Shown here: positions 23,245 through 26,935 of the stretch, one piece after another | Layout of the letters: every line of letters begins with the position of its first letter | How positions within the stretch are numbered: position 1 is the first letter of the stretch | Assembly (NCBI GenBank): GCA_020025715.1 | Contig: JAHHRQ010000020.1 | Location: 1-26,935 of the forward strand | From: Oscillospiraceae bacterium | Lineage (GTDB): Bacteria; Bacillota; Clostridia; Oscillospirales; Oscillospiraceae | DNA length: 26,935 nucleotides | Direction: 5' to 3' | Program-made: the position numbers and the translations under genes | Notes under the pieces: generated by a model | What the model saw: only the letters and a program-made list of their open reading frames with translations | Database searches by the model: none | What the model was told of the DNA's origin: nothing

Positions 23245-23976
23245 TTATTTAATTTCCGCCATTTTTACGGCGGTATCAAGCGCGATTTCAATCATCTGTG
23301 AGAATGAAAGCTGTCTGTCCTCAGGGGACAGAGCCTCGGAACGGTAAATGTGGTCGGAAATGGTGCACAGGCACAGAGCACGCTTTCCTGCATAGGCGGC
23401 GTTAGCGTAAAGGCCGGCGGCCTCCATCTCTATTGCCATAACACCCATGCGCTTCCACTGGTCGTTCTTGTCCCAGCCGTCGGCAGAATAGAAGTTATCG
23501 TTGGAGAGGATGTTTCCGACCTTCATGTCAATGCCTCTTTCCTTTGCGGCTTCAACGGATTTACTTAAAAGGGTGAAGTCTGCAATGGGGGCATAGGTGC
23601 CGCCGGTGTTAAACTGCTCCAGATAATTGGAGTTTGTGCAGGCGGCCTGACCGGCAACTATATCCATAAGCTGCAAATCATCTCTTAAAGCGCCGGCAGA
23701 GCCGACTCTTATAATATTGTCTACATCATAGAAGTTAAAAAGCTCCCAGCTGTATATTCCGATTGCGGGAATACCCATACCGGAGGCCATGACTGTTACG
23801 GGAACACCTTTCCATTTGCCGGTGTGACCCTGAACACCACGGACATTATTCACAAGCACCGGATCTTCCAGAAAATTTTCGGCTATGAATTTTGCTCTCA
23901 GGGGATCGCCGGGCATAAGTACGGTTTTGGCGATGTCCTCTTTTTTTGCGTTTATGTGGGGGGTAGGAATAGGCAT
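23245..23976 (-). CDS. deoD: Purine-nucleoside phosphorylase, DeoD type
   Basis: DeoD splits purine (deoxy)nucleosides with phosphate into base and (deoxy)ribose 1-phosphate. Signature segments are PTPHINA at the start, MPGDPLRAKFIAE (phosphate-binding), GMGIPAIGIYSWEL, EMEAAGLYA and TISDH with the catalytic aspartate. I chose the ATG at 23976 (243 aa), since AGGAGG is eight bases upstream. A TTG-started longer reading would place that site inside the gene, and the DeoD N-terminus normally begins with this short MxxPTPHI stretch. It is the first gene of the deoD-psuG operon, divergent from udk-tdk. Confidence 0.96.
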   Translation of the reverse strand: MPIPTPHINAKKEDIAKTVLMPGDPLRAKFIAENFLEDPVLVNNVRGVQGHTGKWKGVPVTVMASGMGIPAIGIYSWELFNFYDVDNIIRVGSAGALRDDLQLMDIVAGQAACTNSNYLEQFNTGGTYAPIADFTLLSKSVEAAKERGIDMKVGNILSNDNFYSADGWDKNDQWKRMGVMAIEMEAAGLYANAAYAGKRALCLCTISDHIYRSEALSPEDRQLSFSQMIEIALDTAVKMAEIK

Positions 23977-24014
23977 GTTAATTTCCTCCTGTTTCAAAGT
24001 CCTGTTATGCCATA

Positions 24015-24043
24015 ATTATATTGTAGAAAAACTGAAAAGTCAA
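24015..24043 (-). promoter_or_regulatory. Promoter of the deoD-psuG operon
   Basis: On the minus strand: TTGACT (24038-24043), a 17-base spacer, then a perfect TATAAT (24015-24020). The predicted start is near 24008, about 32 bases before the deoD ATG. Confidence 0.82.
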
Positions 24044-24044
24044 A

Positions 24045-24073
24045 TTGAAACAGGCGGAAAGATATGATATTAT
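24045..24073 (+). promoter_or_regulatory. Promoter of the udk-tdk operon
   Basis: TTGAAA (24045-24050), a 17-base spacer, then TATTAT (24068-24073). Its -35 box is one base from the -35 box of the deoD promoter on the other strand, so two polymerases could hardly bind at once. Confidence 0.7.
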
Positions 24074-24106
24074 AAAAGAGAGAAAAAATTTTCGGGAGAC
24101 TTAAAT

Positions 24107-24736
24107 ATGAGCGACGTAATAGTAATAGGTATTGCAGGCGGCACAGGCTCCGGCAAAACAACCATAACCAAAAAAATAATCGAGAACTTCAAAAACGATG
24201 TTTCGGTAATTCACCATGATAATTTCTATAAGGCCCACCACGGCATGAGCTATGAGGAGCGCTCAAAGCTCAACTACGACCACCCCGATTCCTTTGACAC
24301 CGAGCTTCTTATTGAGGCTGTCCGGGAGCTTAAAAAGGGTCACAGTGTTTCATGCCCTATTTATGACTACACCATTCACGACAGAACCGACGAGACCATT
24401 CAGGTTGACCCGGCAAAGGTCATAATTGTTGAGGGTATTCTGATTTTCCAGTCCATAGATCTGTGCAACGAAATGGATATAAAGATATACGTTGACACTG
24501 ATGCGGACGTGCGTATTCTGCGCCGTATCGTGCGCGACGTGCAGGAGAGAGGCAGAAGCCTTGACAGCGTTGTGGATCAGTATCTTACCACCGTTAAGCC
24601 CATGCACGAGCAGTTCGTTGAACCCAGCAAGCGCAGAGCAGATATAATCATTCCCGAGGGCGGACACAATCAGGTGGCTCTCGACATGGTTATAGAGCGG
24701 GTAAGAGCTCATCTTAATAAGGAGAACGAAAACTGA
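24107..24736 (+). CDS. udk: Uridine kinase
   Basis: Udk phosphorylates uridine (and usually cytidine) to the monophosphate in pyrimidine salvage. The P-loop GIAGGTGSGKTT spans residues 8-19. The family segments HHDNFYK, NYDHPDSFD, YDYTIHDR, VEGIL and the RRIVRDVQERGR lid region are all present. The 209-residue length is normal. GGGAG is eight bases before the ATG. It is the first gene of a plus-strand operon, its TGA overlapping the tdk ATG by one base. A C-terminal GHNQVA stretch is also typical. Confidence 0.96.
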   Translation: MSDVIVIGIAGGTGSGKTTITKKIIENFKNDVSVIHHDNFYKAHHGMSYEERSKLNYDHPDSFDTELLIEAVRELKKGHSVSCPIYDYTIHDRTDETIQVDPAKVIIVEGILIFQSIDLCNEMDIKIYVDTDADVRILRRIVRDVQERGRSLDSVVDQYLTTVKPMHEQFVEPSKRRADIIIPEGGHNQVALDMVIERVRAHLNKENEN

Positions 24737-25317
24737 TGGCAAAGCTGTATTTTAAATACGGAGCTATGGGCTCATCTAAGTCTGCTCAGGCTCTTATTAC
24801 CAAATTTAACTATGAGGAGCTGGGAATGTCCGTCTGGCTCATAAAGCCCAGCGTAGACACAAGAGACGGGGCGGATATTATAAGAAGCCGCATCGGTCTT
24901 GAGTGCAAGGCGGAAATTATTACCCCCGATGATAATATTAAGGAAAAGTACCTCACAGCCGGAAAGCACGATGTTATTATTGCCGACGAAGCGCAGTTTT
25001 TTGCTCCCGAGCAGATAGACCAGCTGAGAGATATTGTGGATGAAGAGGATCTGCCTGTTTTGTGCTTCGGCCTGAGAACCGATTTTCTCACTCACTTTTT
25101 CCCCGGCGCACAGCGGCTTATGGAGCTTGCAGATTCCATTACAGAAATCAAAACCGTATGCGCCTGCGGCAGAAAGGCAACGGTCAACGCCAGAATTGAC
25201 GAAAACGGCAGAGTCATCACTCAGGGAGATCAGGTGCTTTTAGGCGGCAACGACAGCTATGCGGCAATGTGCCATAAGTGCTGGATGGAAAAAATTAAGG
25301 CACAGGAAGAACAGTAA
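24736..25317 (+). CDS. tdk: Thymidine kinase
   Basis: Tdk phosphorylates thymidine to dTMP. This is the type II (E. coli-like) enzyme: P-loop GAMGSSKSA at residues 9-17, the IIADEAQFF stretch with the catalytic base E85, and a zinc site formed by CxC (C142, C144) and CX2C (C179, C182). The 193-residue length is normal. AAGGAG lies about 11 bases upstream, inside udk, and the start overlaps the udk stop. Having both a uridine and a thymidine kinase in one operon points to a pyrimidine-nucleoside scavenging unit. Confidence 0.96.
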   Translation: MAKLYFKYGAMGSSKSAQALITKFNYEELGMSVWLIKPSVDTRDGADIIRSRIGLECKAEIITPDDNIKEKYLTAGKHDVIIADEAQFFAPEQIDQLRDIVDEEDLPVLCFGLRTDFLTHFFPGAQRLMELADSITEIKTVCACGRKATVNARIDENGRVITQGDQVLLGGNDSYAAMCHKCWMEKIKAQEEQ

Positions 25318-25333
25318 AAGAGGGTGAAGTGAT

Positions 25334-25861
25334 TTGAAATCCCACAGAGGCGTAAAGGTGGTAATATTTTTATTGCTGCTGGTGTTTTTGGCCTTTACTT
25401 TCTATATTCGCTTTGATACACCGGAAAAAAGAGCTATGGACGGTATAGCGGAAAAGGCTCTGGGTGAGGGTGAAATTAAGTTTATAAGCTATTCCGAAAA
25501 CGAGGAGGGGCAGCCCCTCAGCGTGTATGAGGACGATGTGTACAGATATACGGTTCTTGCCGACAGCGGTGAGCTTCTGGGTCTTTACATAAATAACGAC
25601 AGCATGACTAAGCTTGACAGCGCTCTGGTTGAAAGCGACGGAGTTCGGATTTCTGATGAAGAAGCCCAAATTGCCGCAATGGACATTGTGAAAAAGCTCC
25701 ACCCGGAATGGGATGTTTCAAAGCTCAGCCTTACCGCCTCCAAAACCGACAGTCATCTGGATGAATTCAGATTCGAGGTTCAGGGCGGGGATAAGCCCCT
25801 GAGCATAAACCTTGCCTTTAACGGTCAGTTAAGCGGCATAAATAAAGAATTATGTGCATAA
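25334..25861 (+). CDS. Uncharacterised membrane-anchored protein, possibly PepSY-like
   Basis: I do not recognise this 175-residue protein with certainty. It has a short basic N-terminus, one membrane segment at residues about 7-25, and no lipobox, so the rest should lie outside the cell as an anchored domain. Residues about 98-172 (ISDEEAQIAAMDIVKKLHP, then alternating short strands) loosely resemble a PepSY-type module. The start is TTG at 25334, supported by AGGGTGA six bases upstream and by the lack of a better in-frame start before the membrane segment. It is 16 bases after tdk and before a shared terminator, so it is probably the third gene of the udk-tdk operon. Any link to nucleoside salvage is unknown. 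Confidence 0.75.
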   Translation: MKSHRGVKVVIFLLLLVFLAFTFYIRFDTPEKRAMDGIAEKALGEGEIKFISYSENEEGQPLSVYEDDVYRYTVLADSGELLGLYINNDSMTKLDSALVESDGVRISDEEAQIAAMDIVKKLHPEWDVSKLSLTASKTDSHLDEFRFEVQGGDKPLSINLAFNGQLSGINKELCA

Positions 25862-25889
25862 AAAAAGACGGGATTTTCCCGTCTTTTTT
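25861..25889. terminator. Bidirectional terminator between the anchored protein and DUF4349 genes
   Basis: AAAAAAGACGGGA (25861-25873) pairs with TCCCGTCTTTTTT (25877-25889) around a three-base loop, giving A6 and T6 runs on either side. Stop codons of convergent genes lie at 25861 and 25892. Confidence 0.92.
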
Positions 25890-25891
25890 AT

Positions 25892-26860
25892 TTATTCCTT
25901 ATTCTGATTATCGCTCTTGATTTTTGCTTTTTCTGCCTTTTTAAGTCTCCGCTTTGCTCTCTGCTTTTTAATAAGGGGTATGAATACTATAAGCAAAACG
26001 GCAATAATCACCAGTGCGGGCAGAGCACCTACAAGCCACAGAAGCAGGTCTTTAAAGAAGCGGCCTACACTGTGAAAGCCTCTCTTTAAGGAGTGGAGAA
26101 GCTGCTGACCGTAGCTAAGCTCATTTCCGGCAGGCTCGTCGCTGTATTCTCTGACTTCCTGAAGGTTCAGATAAATGGTACTGTAATTTATGCGCCGGTC
26201 CCAGTTATTAAGACTTGACTGTAAGCTCTCAATTTCGTAGCGCACATTTGTAAGTTCACCTTCAATGGCGATAATGTCCTCAACGCTTTTTGCCATATCC
26301 AGCATTTCAAGCAGTCTTGTTTCCTGCGCGGTGTAGGCTTTAAGTCTTGCCGCGGTGTCGTAATACTGGGCGGAGACATTTTCCGTGTAGGTGTGGCTGT
26401 AAGGCACGTTTCCGATAGAGGAGAGGTCACCGCTCATGGTGCTGAAATCCTCGCTGGGAACGCGGATAGTAAAATCTGCGCTGCGGTTATAGTAGCTGCC
26501 GGAGCTTTTGGTGTAGTAGTTTGCGTCGTTTACGGAGCTTTGCTCAATGTAGCCGTTGTATTTTGCCACCAGCTCTTTGAGCTGCTCTATGCCTTTTTCA
26601 AATTCCGTTGTTTCTACGGTGATTTCCGCAGAGTAGATTATCTTTTCGGGATCCACTTCGGGCAGTTCATTTTCTGCGCCGCCGGCGGCATCTCCTGCAA
26701 GGTCAAAGCCCATTTCCTCTGCGGCGGCCTCCGGCGCTCCCATAGGGGCGCGGTTTGCAGCGCCGGGGGCTTCGGCTGCGGTGTCAGATGATTTGCTGCC
26801 GCAGGCACAGAGGGAAAAGACCATGAGCAGAGCAAGAAAAATACTGAGAAATCTTTTCAC
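25892..26860 (-). CDS. DUF4349 domain lipoprotein with a C-terminal membrane helix
   Basis: This predicted lipoprotein of 322 residues has a signal peptide with lipobox LCAC (lipidated C20), then an Ala/Gly/Glu-rich linker to about residue 68. The DUF4349 core spans about 70-235 and includes a helical stretch (LKAYTAQETRLLEML to RYEIESLQSSLNNW) likely to form a coiled coil. A second membrane segment lies near 272-295, with a very basic tail. It would thus be held at both ends, with the core outside and the tail in the cytoplasm. Family function is not established. The start is GTG at 26860, seven bases after AAGGAGG. No convincing promoter is visible in the 75 bases left before the window ends. 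Confidence 0.87.
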   Translation of the reverse strand: MKRFLSIFLALLMVFSLCACGSKSSDTAAEAPGAANRAPMGAPEAAAEEMGFDLAGDAAGGAENELPEVDPEKIIYSAEITVETTEFEKGIEQLKELVAKYNGYIEQSSVNDANYYTKSSGSYYNRSADFTIRVPSEDFSTMSGDLSSIGNVPYSHTYTENVSAQYYDTAARLKAYTAQETRLLEMLDMAKSVEDIIAIEGELTNVRYEIESLQSSLNNWDRRINYSTIYLNLQEVREYSDEPAGNELSYGQQLLHSLKRGFHSVGRFFKDLLLWLVGALPALVIIAVLLIVFIPLIKKQRAKRRLKKAEKAKIKSDNQNKE

Positions 26861-26935
26861 TTTTTTTCCTCCTTATATTTATTTTTGAACTATCTGATTG
26901 TATGACGGCATAGAGTGGTAAAAGTTTCCGCTTTT

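Noticed and set aside
22451..23347. A 298-codon plus-strand frame opposite psuG and the end of deoD
   Set aside because: It runs across two well-supported minus-strand genes and their 17-base junction, with Gly/Ser-rich composition typical of antisense shadow translation.
26861..26935. A promoter for the DUF4349 gene
   Set aside because: A TACAAT-like -10 is present on the minus strand, but no acceptable -35 lies 16-18 bases upstream, so I did not call it.

Overview
The window looks like a chromosomal segment of a low-to-moderate GC Gram-positive bacterium of the class Clostridia, most likely a gut Oscillospirales/Ruminococcaceae-type anaerobe. The reasons are strong AGGAGG-type ribosome binding sites, GTG and TTG starts placed behind good ribosome binding sites, two lipoproteins with Gram-positive-style signal peptides, a type 1B dihydroorotate dehydrogenase (PyrD with PyrK), a CBS/DRTGG family II pyrophosphatase and a phosphate-butyryltransferase homologue. 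Taxonomy is inferred from gene content only. I recognise no rRNA, tRNA, CRISPR array, insertion sequence, prophage or origin.

Layout, left to right. (1) 1-5356: a minus-strand pair, CBS-type pyrophosphatase then dapF, is transcribed divergently from a plus-strand lipoprotein M3 peptidase. The peptidase converges on a minus-strand phosphate acyltransferase (ptb-like) across a shared bidirectional terminator. (2) 5357-14640: a 390-base divergent control region, then one tightly packed plus-strand operon for de novo UMP synthesis, pyrC-carB-pyrK-pyrD-pyrF-pyrE-pyrB-pyrI, closed by a strong terminator. carA and pyrR are not in the window. (3) 14591-15889: a lone membrane-integrated XRE-family regulator. 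(4) 15922-22258: a minus-strand surface-glycan operon driven by a strong promoter at 22230-22258, in the order glycosyltransferase, flippase, ATP-grasp ligase, divergent PLP enzyme, canonical DegT aminotransferase, internal terminator, low-molecular-weight tyrosine phosphatase. (5) 22313-25861: a nucleoside-salvage block, with deoD-psuG on minus and udk-tdk plus a small anchored protein on plus, fired from back-to-back promoters whose -35 boxes are one base apart. (6) 25892-26860: a DUF4349 lipoprotein.

How the genes fit together. The pyr operon makes UMP, while udk, tdk, psuG and deoD recover or exchange bases and nucleosides, so much of the window concerns nucleotide balance. The pyr promoter is followed at the predicted start site by AATTTG, the initially transcribed sequence known from E. 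coli pyrBI, where UTP-dependent slippage controls expression. With no PyrR gene or PyrR-type leader attenuator visible, this is the most testable regulatory idea here. The most system-like candidate for new biology is the glycan operon. It pairs two neighbouring PLP enzymes with an ATP-grasp ligase, a flippase and one glycosyltransferase, has no obvious polymerase or initiating transferase, and sets a phosphatase gene behind a terminator. That gene set would suit making, aminoacylating and exporting an amino-sugar unit, but the substrate is unknown.
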